Of a stretch of DNA of 64,000 nucleotides, positions 45,709-53,657 are shown in pieces. The stretch covers positions 306,659-370,658 of the forward strand of contig NEUU01000002.1 of assembly GCA_002304345.1 (NCBI GenBank), given 5' to 3'. A program made the translations under genes and the position numbers. This DNA comes from Verrucomicrobia bacterium Tous-C9LFEB. GTDB taxonomy: Bacteria > Verrucomicrobiota > Verrucomicrobiia > Methylacidiphilales > UBA1321. The first letter of the stretch is position 1. Every line of letters begins with the position of its first letter. The notes under the pieces were generated by a model. That model was not told the DNA's origin, searched no databases, and worked only from the letters and a program-made list of their open reading frames with translations.

Positions 45709-46610
45709 GACGACACCTCCACCGATTCACTTTTGATTTCATTCCGGCGCACGGGCCGACGACCGAAATGCCATCCCCGGACACTCGTCGACAGATCTTC
45801 AGGCTCGATATCCGGCAGGATCAGTTTGCGATTAATCACCGTCTTCTGCCGCGCTCCGGTCGTCAGCAAATAATCCAGCACATGATTTCGAATCGCCTTG
45901 TAACGCGAGTCGTGATTGACCGTCTTGCGGTCACGAGGCCGCGGCAAATCAATCGTAATGGCAGGCCCCAGCGTAGCACCCGGCCCCGCACTCAGAGGGA
46001 TGATCCGGTCCGCCAGCAGGATTCCCTCGTCGGCATCATTCGTGATCAGGACAACTGTTTTCTTATTTTCGCTCCAGATACGCTCAATCTCATCCTGCAA
46101 CGTCGCCCGCGTGAGCGCATCCAAGGCGCTGAGTGGTTCATCCAGAAGCAGCACCTGCGGATCAATCGCCAAGGCCCGCGCCACCGAAACACGTTGCCTC
46201 ATGCCGCCGGAAAGCTCGCCGGGTTTCTTGTCACGGGCAGGCGTCAGCTTGACCATGGCGATGTATTTCTCCGTTTCCTGCTTCTTACGTTCAGCGGGCC
46301 AATTCGGAAAAACCTGATCCACCGCGAGGTGAATGTTTTCGTAGACAGTCATCCACGGTAGTAATGAATAGTTTTGAAAGACGATGCTACGATCCGGCCC
46401 CGGATCGGTGATCTCCAGATCGTTCATCTTCACGGTTCCCGTATCGGGGGTCACCAAGCCCGCCAGCATGGAGATGAGCGTCGTCTTGCCCGCGCCGGAG
46501 TAGCCGACGATGGCCACGAATTCTCCGCGTTCAATGGTGAGATTGATATCCCGCAATACGGTGTTGCCGCCGTAACTCTTCCCCGCCCCTTTGATTTCGA
46601 TGAATGCCAT
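45705..46610 (-). CDS. nrtC: Nitrate ABC transporter ATPase (NrtC-like, degenerate H-loop)
   Basis: 301 residues with Walker [10 protein letters not shown], signature [15 protein letters not shown] and Walker [12 protein letters not shown]. The H-loop reads [18 protein letters not shown], with Asn in place of the usual His. The C-terminal extension of cyanobacterial NrtC, an NrtA-like regulatory domain, is absent; a separate cytosolic NrtA-like gene exists at the head of this operon. The ATP site using this H-loop is predicted weak or non-hydrolysing, so NrtC and NrtD would form an asymmetric pair. The C-terminus shares the [10 protein letters not shown] segment with the other ATPase. Confidence 0.82.
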   Translation of the reverse strand: MAFIEIKGAGKSYGGNTVLRDINLTIERGEFVAIVGYSGAGKTTLISMLAGLVTPDTGTVKMNDLEITDPGPDRSIVFQNYSLLPWMTVYENIHLAVDQVFPNWPAERKKQETEKYIAMVKLTPARDKKPGELSGGMRQRVSVARALAIDPQVLLLDEPLSALDALTRATLQDEIERIWSENKKTVVLITNDADEGILLADRIIPLSAGPGATLGPAITIDLPRPRDRKTVNHDSRYKAIRNHVLDYLLTTGARQKTVINRKLILPDIEPEDLSTSVRGWHFGRRPVRRNEIKSESVEVSS

Positions 46611-46635
46611 GGTAAATTTTCCGGCTTAATTTTGC

Positions 46636-47415
46636 CTAAGCGGTTTTGAAGCGTTGCTCCACCATGCTCATCAACCGGTCGAGCACGAACCCAATGACCC
46701 CGATTGTGAGAATACAGAGGATGATGTGCTCATAGATGAGGCTGTTGTATTCCTGCCACAGGAAGCCCCCCACGCCGGGCGCACCCGTCAACATCTCCGC
46801 CGCCACGATCACCAACCATGCAATCCCGAGGCTCAAGCGAAATCCGGTGAACATGTAGGGAAGCGCCGCCGGAATGAGAATTTTGAACAACGTGCGACTC
46901 CGGGAAAGTTTGAGTACACGGGCGACGTTGAGGTAGTCCTGCGGAATCGCGCGCACCCCCATTGCGGTATTAAGCACGGTCGGCCACATGGCGCAAATGG
47001 CGATGGTGAAGATCGCCGCCGGTTCCGATTTCTGAAAAAGGATCAGGCCGAGAGGCAACCAAGCCAGCGGCGATACCGGACGAAGAACCTGAATCAACGG
47101 ATCGAGACTTTTCGTGAAGAGCTTGGAAACACCGAGAAGAAATCCCAACGGCGTGCCTACAATCAAGGCGAGCGCATAGCCCTTGACCACCAGCACCAGC
47201 GAGTACCAGGTGAATCGCAGAATCCCCTGATCCAACTCTCCACGCTTGGCAAAGGGCTCGAGAATATAGAGCTTGCTCGCTTCCCATGTTTTCAAAGGCG
47301 AGGGCAAGGCCACTCCATGTATACTGCTGACGATCGCCCAGAGAACGATCACTGCCACGGCTGCAAAAAGAGGAAGGATCATCCAGTCAAATTTGAATTG
47401 GTTTTCTTTATTCAT
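46636..47415 (-). CDS. nrtB: Nitrate ABC transporter permease (NrtB-like)
   Basis: 259 residues with six or so membrane segments (MILPLFAAVAVIVLWAIVSS, YSLVLVVKGYALALIVGTPL, LAWLPLGLILFQ and others). The coupling motif toward the ATPase reads ARVLKLSRSRTLFKILIPAA, a degenerate EAA loop typical of the SsuC/TauC/NrtB branch. It forms the inner-membrane channel for nitrate. The single permease gene with two ATPases implies an NrtB homodimer carrying an NrtC-NrtD heterodimer. Gap to the upstream NrtA gene is 19 bases. Confidence 0.88.
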   Translation of the reverse strand: MNKENQFKFDWMILPLFAAVAVIVLWAIVSSIHGVALPSPLKTWEASKLYILEPFAKRGELDQGILRFTWYSLVLVVKGYALALIVGTPLGFLLGVSKLFTKSLDPLIQVLRPVSPLAWLPLGLILFQKSEPAAIFTIAICAMWPTVLNTAMGVRAIPQDYLNVARVLKLSRSRTLFKILIPAALPYMFTGFRLSLGIAWLVIVAAEMLTGAPGVGGFLWQEYNSLIYEHIILCILTIGVIGFVLDRLMSMVEQRFKTA

Positions 47416-47434
47416 AATCGGATTTTCCTAGGCA

Positions 47435-48721
47435 CTAGCCCTTCAGATTGTTGACTGAAAAAGCCTTGGCGTAGGCTTCTGGTTGGGCCGGATCAAACGT
47501 GACGCCATCGAACAAGGTTTCCGGTTTGTGATCGGCGCCCCCATGCGTGTATCCGACCTCCTTCATGGCCTCTTCATAGAGATCGGGCCGCATTACCTGC
47601 TTGCTCACGCCCATGTAATCGGGCGCGCCTTCCACCATTCCCCAGCGGCGGAATTGCGAGAGCCACCACACACCATATTTCAACTGCGGATAATTGCAGT
47701 TCCGCTTGCTGAAGGTCATGTAATAGGTGTCCTCCGTTTTTTTACGACCGTCTCCGTAATCAATCGCTCCCTGCATCCGACCAAGAATAAGTTCCTTGGG
47801 ACAATTGATGTAAGTCGGCTGACTCACAATGCTGCAAGCCTCTGGCCGATTCGCCATCTCATCGAGCCACACACTGGCCTCATTCAACGCCTTGAGGACC
47901 GCCTTCACCGTCTTCGGATTCTTATCCGCAAACTCCGCAAGGAAGGCGCACACTTTTTCCGGGTGATCCTTCCACATATCCTGCGTAGTCATCGCCGTGA
48001 ATCCGATGCCATCGGCGATACTGCGCGCGTTCCACGGCTCTCCCACGCAGAAACCATCCATCTTGCCGATCTTCATATTGGCCACCATCTGCGGCGGCGG
48101 CACGGTGATCAGCGCGACATCTTTGTCCGGGTTAATCCCACCCGCGCCGAGATAGTAACGCATCCACATCGCATGAGTGCCGGGCGGGAAGGTCATGGCA
48201 AACGTCATCGGCGTCCCCTTGGACTTCGCTTCATCGACGAGAGGTTTCAATGCCTTGGGATCAGCCCCGACCTTACCCTTCAGATCTTGCTTCAAGGTGA
48301 TGGCCTGGCCATTGCGATTAAGCAACCACGGCACAATCATGGGTTTCTTTGGCGAACCCAGCAGTCCCATTGTCGAGGCAATCGGCATGCCCAGCAGCAT
48401 GTGCGTCGCCTGCAGGTCGCCGTTGGAAAGCGAATCGCGAATCGCTGCCCAACTCGCCCCTTTGCTGATCACCGAATTGATACCGTACTTCTTGAACAAG
48501 CCCCGCTCATGAGCGATCGCCAAGGGTGCGCAATCCGTCAGCGCGATCATGCCAAATTTCAGCGTATCCACTTCCGGCGCGTCACTCGCGTAAACCGAAC
48601 CGATCCAGCCTTTCGGCATGCCGCCGAGCAAAGCGGCAGCGCCCAAACCTTTCAGTGAGCAATTCAGAAAGGACCGGCGGGAGATCAGGGTACTAGTAGG
48701 AATGGAGGATTTGTTTTTCAT
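47435..48721 (-). CDS. nrtA: Tat-exported nitrate-binding protein
   Basis: 428 residues from the ATG at 48721, chosen because it begins a Tat signal (SRRSFLNCSLKGLGAAALLG). The mature protein shows the NrtA/CmpA pattern: LKFGMIALTDCAPLAIAHER, TVPPPQMVANMKIGKMDGF and CVGEPWNARS. It captures nitrate (or nitrite) in the periplasm and hands it to NrtB. The start lies inside the end of the upstream NrtA-like gene (29-base overlap), so the two are closely linked. Bicarbonate (CmpA) and related substrates cannot be excluded from sequence alone, but the operon points to nitrate. Confidence 0.9.
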   Translation of the reverse strand: MKNKSSIPTSTLISRRSFLNCSLKGLGAAALLGGMPKGWIGSVYASDAPEVDTLKFGMIALTDCAPLAIAHERGLFKKYGINSVISKGASWAAIRDSLSNGDLQATHMLLGMPIASTMGLLGSPKKPMIVPWLLNRNGQAITLKQDLKGKVGADPKALKPLVDEAKSKGTPMTFAMTFPPGTHAMWMRYYLGAGGINPDKDVALITVPPPQMVANMKIGKMDGFCVGEPWNARSIADGIGFTAMTTQDMWKDHPEKVCAFLAEFADKNPKTVKAVLKALNEASVWLDEMANRPEACSIVSQPTYINCPKELILGRMQGAIDYGDGRKKTEDTYYMTFSKRNCNYPQLKYGVWWLSQFRRWGMVEGAPDYMGVSKQVMRPDLYEEAMKEVGYTHGGADHKPETLFDGVTFDPAQPEAYAKAFSVNNLKG

Positions 48722-49823
48722 GATCGACAGGTTCCAGGATTCGTTTTTTGCTAAATAGTCTCCAAGCGGCGTCATAGATATCGCACCGGAATAAATTGGT
48801 TTCCTGCGGAGCCGTACTCCACGCCAGGGGCTCCAGCAACTTGCTCACACGCATTTGATGCAGAATCCAAGCCGCCTTGTCTGCCGTGGGTGCATTCAAT
48901 TCGCCTCCGAAGAAAAGATGAAAGGCGCCCTCGTCCGAATACTGACCATGTCCACAATCGAACCGAGCTTCGAAGCTCCCCTCAATCGCCCGGACAGGCG
49001 CATTTACATAAGCGGGGCGAGCCAGAACCCGGATCATCTCCCGTCGGTTCTCGGCCTTCTGACACCAGGCGCATGCCTCCAACAAGGCACTCACCAGCGC
49101 CACATGCTCGTCATGCCGCGTCGCAGCAAAGTCCGCGCGCACCATCAACACCTTTTCCGGATGCAACGGCGCAAGCCCGCTGCTCGTGACAGGACACCAA
49201 CCCACCCGCGCCTGCACCGCCACCGTGTTCCAGGGCTCACCCACACAGTAGCCATCCAGATTTCCGGCTTTCAGATTACTGAACATTTGCGGGGGCGGCA
49301 CGACCACGATCTGCACGTCGCGATCCGGATCGATCCCACCCGACTTCAACCACTGCCGCAGCAAGAAATGATGAGACGAATAGGGAAAGACCACCCCAAA
49401 AACCAATGGCTTCTCTTCCCGTCGATGCTGGATCAGCGCACGGAGCGAGGCCACATCGCGAACTCCGAGAGTCCACAACCGATTCGACAGCGTGATCGCG
49501 TTTCCCTGTGAATTCAATACGAGCGCCGTCAGACACTCGCACGGAATAGAGCCCAATCCCCAGGCCGCGGCGAAAACCATGCCCGCAACCGCCTGCGCGG
49601 CGTCCAACTCTCCGTAGATCACCCTGTCCCGGATCGAAGCCCAACCCAGTTCCCGACTCAACTCCACGCTCAGTCCGTATTTGGCGAAAAACCCCAATTC
49701 ATGCGCCATGACCAAGGGCGCGCAGTCCACCAACGGCACAAACCCCACTTTTAGGGTTTTCGCTTGCAGCCGGTTTACGGTCTGGAGTTTTTTAATCACA
49801 TCGACCAAAGAGGCAGTCACCAT
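48693..49823 (-). CDS. Cytosolic NrtA-like protein (NasS-type nitrate sensor candidate)
   Basis: 376 residues with the same fold pattern as NrtA (VGFVPLVDCAPLVMAHELGF, VVVPPPQMFSNLKAGNLDGY, CVGEPWNTVAV) but no signal peptide, so it should stay in the cytosol. Two known precedents fit. NasS proteins sense nitrate and control the RNA-binding antiterminator NasT; the C-terminal domain of cyanobacterial NrtC regulates the transporter. No NasT gene is visible here and NrtC lacks its extension, so the second role, carried out by a separate protein, is attractive. It is the first gene of the operon, opposite the LysR gene. GAGGG precedes the start. Confidence 0.8.
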   Translation of the reverse strand: MVTASLVDVIKKLQTVNRLQAKTLKVGFVPLVDCAPLVMAHELGFFAKYGLSVELSRELGWASIRDRVIYGELDAAQAVAGMVFAAAWGLGSIPCECLTALVLNSQGNAITLSNRLWTLGVRDVASLRALIQHRREEKPLVFGVVFPYSSHHFLLRQWLKSGGIDPDRDVQIVVVPPPQMFSNLKAGNLDGYCVGEPWNTVAVQARVGWCPVTSSGLAPLHPEKVLMVRADFAATRHDEHVALVSALLEACAWCQKAENRREMIRVLARPAYVNAPVRAIEGSFEARFDCGHGQYSDEGAFHLFFGGELNAPTADKAAWILHQMRVSKLLEPLAWSTAPQETNLFRCDIYDAAWRLFSKKRILEPVDHEKQILHSY

Positions 49824-49863
49824 GCCATCAACCCTCTTTTCATAAATTAATAGGTTGCATATT

Positions 49864-49882
49864 TTTCATGTTTATCATGAAA
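49864..49882. promoter_or_regulatory. LysR-type inverted repeat
   Basis: TTTCATG (49864-49870) and CATGAAA (49876-49882) are perfect 7-bp arms around 5 bases, in the 70-base region between the divergent sensor and LysR genes. A dyad of this size containing a T-N11-A core is the usual LysR recognition form. It lies within 12 bases of the LysR start, suited to autorepression. Confidence 0.6.
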
Positions 49883-49893
49883 TTCATTCATAT

Positions 49894-50802
49894 ATGAGCG
49901 TAACGCTTGATAGCCGTCAGCTTAGAGCCTTCGTCGCCGTCGCCGATCTCGGGAGCTTCACGCTGGCCGGGAGGCACCTGAACCTGACCCAATCCGCAAT
50001 CAGTCATGCCATGCAAGCGCTTGAAGAGGACGTGGGCTGTAGACTTTTAGACAGGGTGGGTAAATCGGTCATGATTACGCAGGCCGGAGAACAGTTCCTC
50101 GTCCGCGCCCGGACGATCCTCGACGAGATGGCTGGTGCTCGCCTCGAATTGGGACAACTCAGCCAGTGGGGCACGGGACGTCTGCGCTTGAGCGCCAGCA
50201 GCACTGCCTGCGAATACATTCTTCCCGCCGTCCTGCGGGAGTTTAAGGAAAGCTTCCCCCGCTGCCATATTAGTATCGACCCCGGAGATTCTCCCGCCGC
50301 CATCGAGCTGCTACGCCAGAATCGTGTCGATATTGCACTCACCCTCGAAGCCTCGCATGAGCCCCGGTTAAAATTTCGACCGCTCTTCACGGACGAACTC
50401 ACCTTTATCACCAGTCCACTGCATCCGTGGGCGCAAAAAGGTCGGGCTACCCATGACGAAATTGGCGCACAAAATTACATCCTCTATAATAAGACAAGTT
50501 CCACCTTCAAATTAATCGGGGATTTTTTCGACAAAGAAGAAATCGCGCTCAAGTCTTTCATTGAACTCGGAAGCATGGTTGCCATCAAGGAGCTCGTGAA
50601 GCTCGGTCTCGGCGTCGGCATCCTGGCCCCCTGGATCGCCCGCAAGGAGATCGAACAAGGCGCTCTCGTCTCCATTCCCTTACCGGGAAAAAAGCTCAAA
50701 CGCCGCTGGGGCATTCTTCATTGGCAAGGACGGAGACTGAGCCTGCCCGAGGAGACCTTCATCGGACTCTGCCAATCCGTCACGACGGATCTTAAAATAT
50801 AA
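49894..50802 (+). CDS. LysR-family regulator of the nitrate operon
   Basis: 302 residues from the ATG at 49894. The helix-turn-helix is complete (LRAFVAVADLGSFTLAGRHL, then NLTQSAISHAMQALEEDVGC). The C-terminal inducer domain has the usual two-lobed pattern (PRCHISIDPGDSPAAIELLR, GVGILAPWIARKEIEQGALV). It is divergent from the nitrate operon with a dyad between, so it probably controls that operon in response to nitrogen or nitrate status. The branch resembles CysB/NAC-like regulators only in a general way; the co-inducer is unknown. Confidence 0.9.
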   Translation: MSVTLDSRQLRAFVAVADLGSFTLAGRHLNLTQSAISHAMQALEEDVGCRLLDRVGKSVMITQAGEQFLVRARTILDEMAGARLELGQLSQWGTGRLRLSASSTACEYILPAVLREFKESFPRCHISIDPGDSPAAIELLRQNRVDIALTLEASHEPRLKFRPLFTDELTFITSPLHPWAQKGRATHDEIGAQNYILYNKTSSTFKLIGDFFDKEEIALKSFIELGSMVAIKELVKLGLGVGILAPWIARKEIEQGALVSIPLPGKKLKRRWGILHWQGRRLSLPEETFIGLCQSVTTDLKI

Positions 50803-50983
50803 AGAGGGATTGTATTGAATCGGAAAAAATCTCTTTTTCAAAAAAGTGATCTCTCAGCAAACCGAGCAGACCCAGGCTGGCCATATTTTGCGTAATCTGT
50901 GAGGCCAAGCGTGCCGTCCCCAAGGCGGAAAAACCAAACGCCGTCAGGATGGAGATAATCGCTATCGTGAGGAGCAATTCACG
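50792..50983 (-). pseudogene. Pseudopilin N-terminal remnant
   Basis: About 62 codons on the minus strand read RELLLTIAIISILTAFGFSA then LGTARLASQ, the hydrophobic N-terminal helix of a pseudopilin including the +5 Glu. The leader peptide and Gly-Phe-Thr cleavage site are missing, because the frame enters the end of the LacI gene. The normal C-terminal globular domain is also gone; the frame stops after another 30 residues. There is no plausible start except a TTG. I read it as the decayed remnant of a pilin gene that followed this LacI gene, as in the intact modules. Confidence 0.5.
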
Positions 50984-52025
50984 CCCGGGTTCTAACCGTT
51001 TTACCGGGCATCCAGGTTCCTTCCACCAGCATACAGATCGGTATCGGCGGGATGCCGCATTCCCCGCGATGAATCATATCAATGAGAAACTCGACCGCCT
51101 TGGCACCAATCATCTGCGGGTTCTCCCAAATGCCGGAAAACTTCCGTCCCTCGTCCGGGACAGAAAGCAGCGACAGACCGGTCGATTGCGGAATGGATTC
51201 TCCAGCCTGTTCCAGCCAATCATAAACTTGTGGCCAGATCGCCAACACCACATCGGGGCGATACTTGCGAAACCATTTGGTGAACGTTGGCTGATCAAGC
51301 GGCTTGGAAAGCAGTAAGGGGATGCGATCGCGTTGGGGAAGGCGGCGCTGCTCACTCCAAAAGGCCGCCGACCAATTACGATCCGCCCGCTGATCACTGT
51401 CATCTGCCAGTGCGAGTCCGGGACGTTTATAACCCAATGTCTGCAGCTTGCGCAGTGCCGTTTCCATCGATCGGAATTGATGGAGCGCGACCAGATTCAA
51501 CTGCGGCTTGGCCAGTGTATAGCCGAAGGTCACCGCGGAAAAATGATCGAAGCAAAAATCGATGCCAAGGTTTGGCTTTGGCTGCGGAGCCAGGAGCAAG
51601 CCGGACATATTCCGCGCCTTCAAAATACGCTCCATGCGCATACTGGTCATCCCTTCCGAGTGCAGCCAGTGCTCTTCAATTTGATAGCCCAACTCGGCCG
51701 CACGCTTCACCGCTCCATTGAAATAACCGACGAACGTGGAGGAATAACGCCATCCTTCGCGGTCTGGATAATTTGAAAGCCACGCGAGATTTCCTTGAAA
51801 GTGCGCCGGTCGTATGCGCTTGCGATACGCGGATAAACCGGACAGGAAAGGATCGGGAACGTATCCCAGCTTGCGTGCGACACTTTGAATCCGCTGACGT
51901 GTTTTACTCGGAATGCTGGTGTGATTAGCCAATGCGAGCGAAACGGCTGCCTGAGTGAGCCCGAGACGACGGGCGATCTCTTTTTGGGTGATACGTGGAT
52001 TGGCCACCATCGACAGAATTAACAT
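50979..52025 (-). CDS. LacI-family transcriptional regulator
   Basis: 348 residues with the helix-turn-helix ITQKEIARRLGLTQAAVSLA and hinge RIQSVARKLGY, then a sugar-sensing domain. VPDPFLSGLSAYRKRI again shows the YxPDPxL pattern seen in the other two LacI proteins here. The start could also be the ATG at 52010. It is divergent from a beta-propeller gene at 52174, and its own 3' end carries a pseudopilin remnant. It probably controls the propeller gene and its vanished partners. Ligand unknown. Confidence 0.9.
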   Translation of the reverse strand: MLILSMVANPRITQKEIARRLGLTQAAVSLALANHTSIPSKTRQRIQSVARKLGYVPDPFLSGLSAYRKRIRPAHFQGNLAWLSNYPDREGWRYSSTFVGYFNGAVKRAAELGYQIEEHWLHSEGMTSMRMERILKARNMSGLLLAPQPKPNLGIDFCFDHFSAVTFGYTLAKPQLNLVALHQFRSMETALRKLQTLGYKRPGLALADDSDQRADRNWSAAFWSEQRRLPQRDRIPLLLSKPLDQPTFTKWFRKYRPDVVLAIWPQVYDWLEQAGESIPQSTGLSLLSVPDEGRKFSGIWENPQMIGAKAVEFLIDMIHRGECGIPPIPICMLVEGTWMPGKTVRTRA

Positions 52026-52173
52026 AATGACATTTTCAATCCCAGCGAAAATGCGACGGGCGATTCAAAATCGACGCTTAAATAGAAAGCTCCTGCCTGT
52101 GGAAAAGATCACTTATTTGTATGAGTCCTGAAGTATTGGGATCATCATCTTCCTGGTGGTTTGCTTGGGGTTG

Positions 52174-53337
52174 ATGAATACCCCACTCCCCACCCTCACC
52201 GCGACGCCGATCACACGCGGACCGCGTCATCATTTTTTTGGTTACTATGATAAATCGTGCTGGGACGCCAGCGGCCGTTGGATTCTCGGTCTCGAAACGA
52301 TGTTCATGGATCACCCGCCGAAGCCCTCGGATGTGGCCACCATTGGCATGATCGATACGGCATCCGATTGTGCGTGGACTCCCCTTGCGGAAACCACCGC
52401 GTGGAATTGGCAGCAGAGCTGCATGCTCCAGTGGCTCGGAAAAACCCGGAAGATTATCTTCAATGATCGTCGCGACGGACAATTCATTTCACGCATTCTG
52501 GATACTGCCACTGGCACCGAACAGGTGATCAACCGTCCTGTCTATGGAGTCGATCCGACAGGCACACGCGCTGTCTCCGCCAACTTCTCTCGCTTGCATC
52601 ATCAGCGTCCCGGCTATGGCTATGCCGGCATTCCCGATCCATGGGAATACGTGAACGTTCCTGAGGATGACGGCATCTATGCCATCGATCTTGTCACCGG
52701 GAAAAACCGTCTTGTCTTGACGATCGCGGAAGCCGCCGCATTTCAGCCGTTGCCTGAATTTGGTGGAAAGATACACCGCTTCAATCATCTCCAATTCAAT
52801 ACGAGCGGAAAACGCTTCGCTTTCCTACATCGCTACAAAACTCCCGACGAAGAAGTGGGCTGCACCCGATTGATGACGCTGAATTTCGACGGCAGCGATC
52901 TCCACTGCCTCTCGGATCACGGATTCGTATCGCACTATGACTGGTGCGGCACGAATTCAATCCTCGCCTGGGCGAGACGTCATGAGATTGGCAATCATTA
53001 TTATTTGTTTCAGGATCGGACCTCGCAGTTTAAAATTCTCGGCAAAGAATCGTTCGACTGCGATGGGCATTGTTCTTTTTCTCCGGACCAAGGCTGGGTA
53101 TTGACCGATACATATCCAGATGCCGAACACTATCGCACCCTCGTCCTCTTCGACCGACAGGAAGGTGAACGGATCGATATCGGCCGCTTTTATTCGCCTC
53201 CCATGGAATGGCAGATCCGCTGCGACCTGCATCCCCGCTGGAGCCGGGATGGACGCAAAGTCTGTATCGATTCCATCCATGAAGGAATGCGACAAATGTA
53301 CGTCCTGGATGTAAGCGATGTCGTACAGCGAGGGTAA
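52174..53337 (+). CDS. Beta-propeller protein, lyase-like
   Basis: 387 residues from the ATG at 52174, with no signal peptide. Propeller-like blades are visible (HHFFGYYDKSCWDASGRWIL, FNHLQFNTSGKRFAFLHRYK, GHCSFSPDQGWVLTDTYPDA, DLHPRWSRDGRKVCIDSIHE). Such folds occur in PL22 lyases and in TolB-like proteins. Conserved His pairs (HH in PRHHFF, FDCDGHCSF, CDLHPRW) might bind metal, as in lyases acting on uronic-acid sugars. I cannot name the substrate. It is divergent from a LacI gene and stands alone, a pattern matching the lyase-like gene beside the LacI gene at 6575. Confidence 0.55.
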   Translation: MNTPLPTLTATPITRGPRHHFFGYYDKSCWDASGRWILGLETMFMDHPPKPSDVATIGMIDTASDCAWTPLAETTAWNWQQSCMLQWLGKTRKIIFNDRRDGQFISRILDTATGTEQVINRPVYGVDPTGTRAVSANFSRLHHQRPGYGYAGIPDPWEYVNVPEDDGIYAIDLVTGKNRLVLTIAEAAAFQPLPEFGGKIHRFNHLQFNTSGKRFAFLHRYKTPDEEVGCTRLMTLNFDGSDLHCLSDHGFVSHYDWCGTNSILAWARRHEIGNHYYLFQDRTSQFKILGKESFDCDGHCSFSPDQGWVLTDTYPDAEHYRTLVLFDRQEGERIDIGRFYSPPMEWQIRCDLHPRWSRDGRKVCIDSIHEGMRQMYVLDVSDVVQRG

Positions 53338-53657
53338 GTCATTTCATTTTATGAGTCATAAGTCCGAAACGGCCTTTTGAGATGCAGAATGCCTTCCGTT
53401 CATACGGCAAAAATCCTCTGTGAACGCATTTACTTATCTTTTTAGTCAAAAGCCTACCCGGCTGCTTTTCTCGTTGGGATTGTCGTTTGGACTCCCGATA
53501 TCGGCCTCGGATCGTGTGGTTGAAATCAATTCCTGAAGGTAAAATTCCAATCCGTGGCTACGCACATTGCAGGCAAAAATAACCGCTTCCGGGCTCCCGG
53601 ATAACTGGCGGAGAGAGGACGTTCGCAGATCACAAAGCCTTTGATAGCGCTTAGGGA
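53338..53657. other. Intergenic stretch without recognised gene
   Basis: 320 bases between the converging propeller and SGNH genes. Reading frames here are short and have no recognisable motif, and one that extends into the SGNH gene's end lacks any credible start context. No convincing hairpin with a T-run was seen. Confidence 0.5.

Noticed and set aside
47483..48658. 391-residue plus-strand frame opposite nrtA
   Set aside because: Mirrors a well-supported gene, is rich in His/Arg, and has no recognisable motif.
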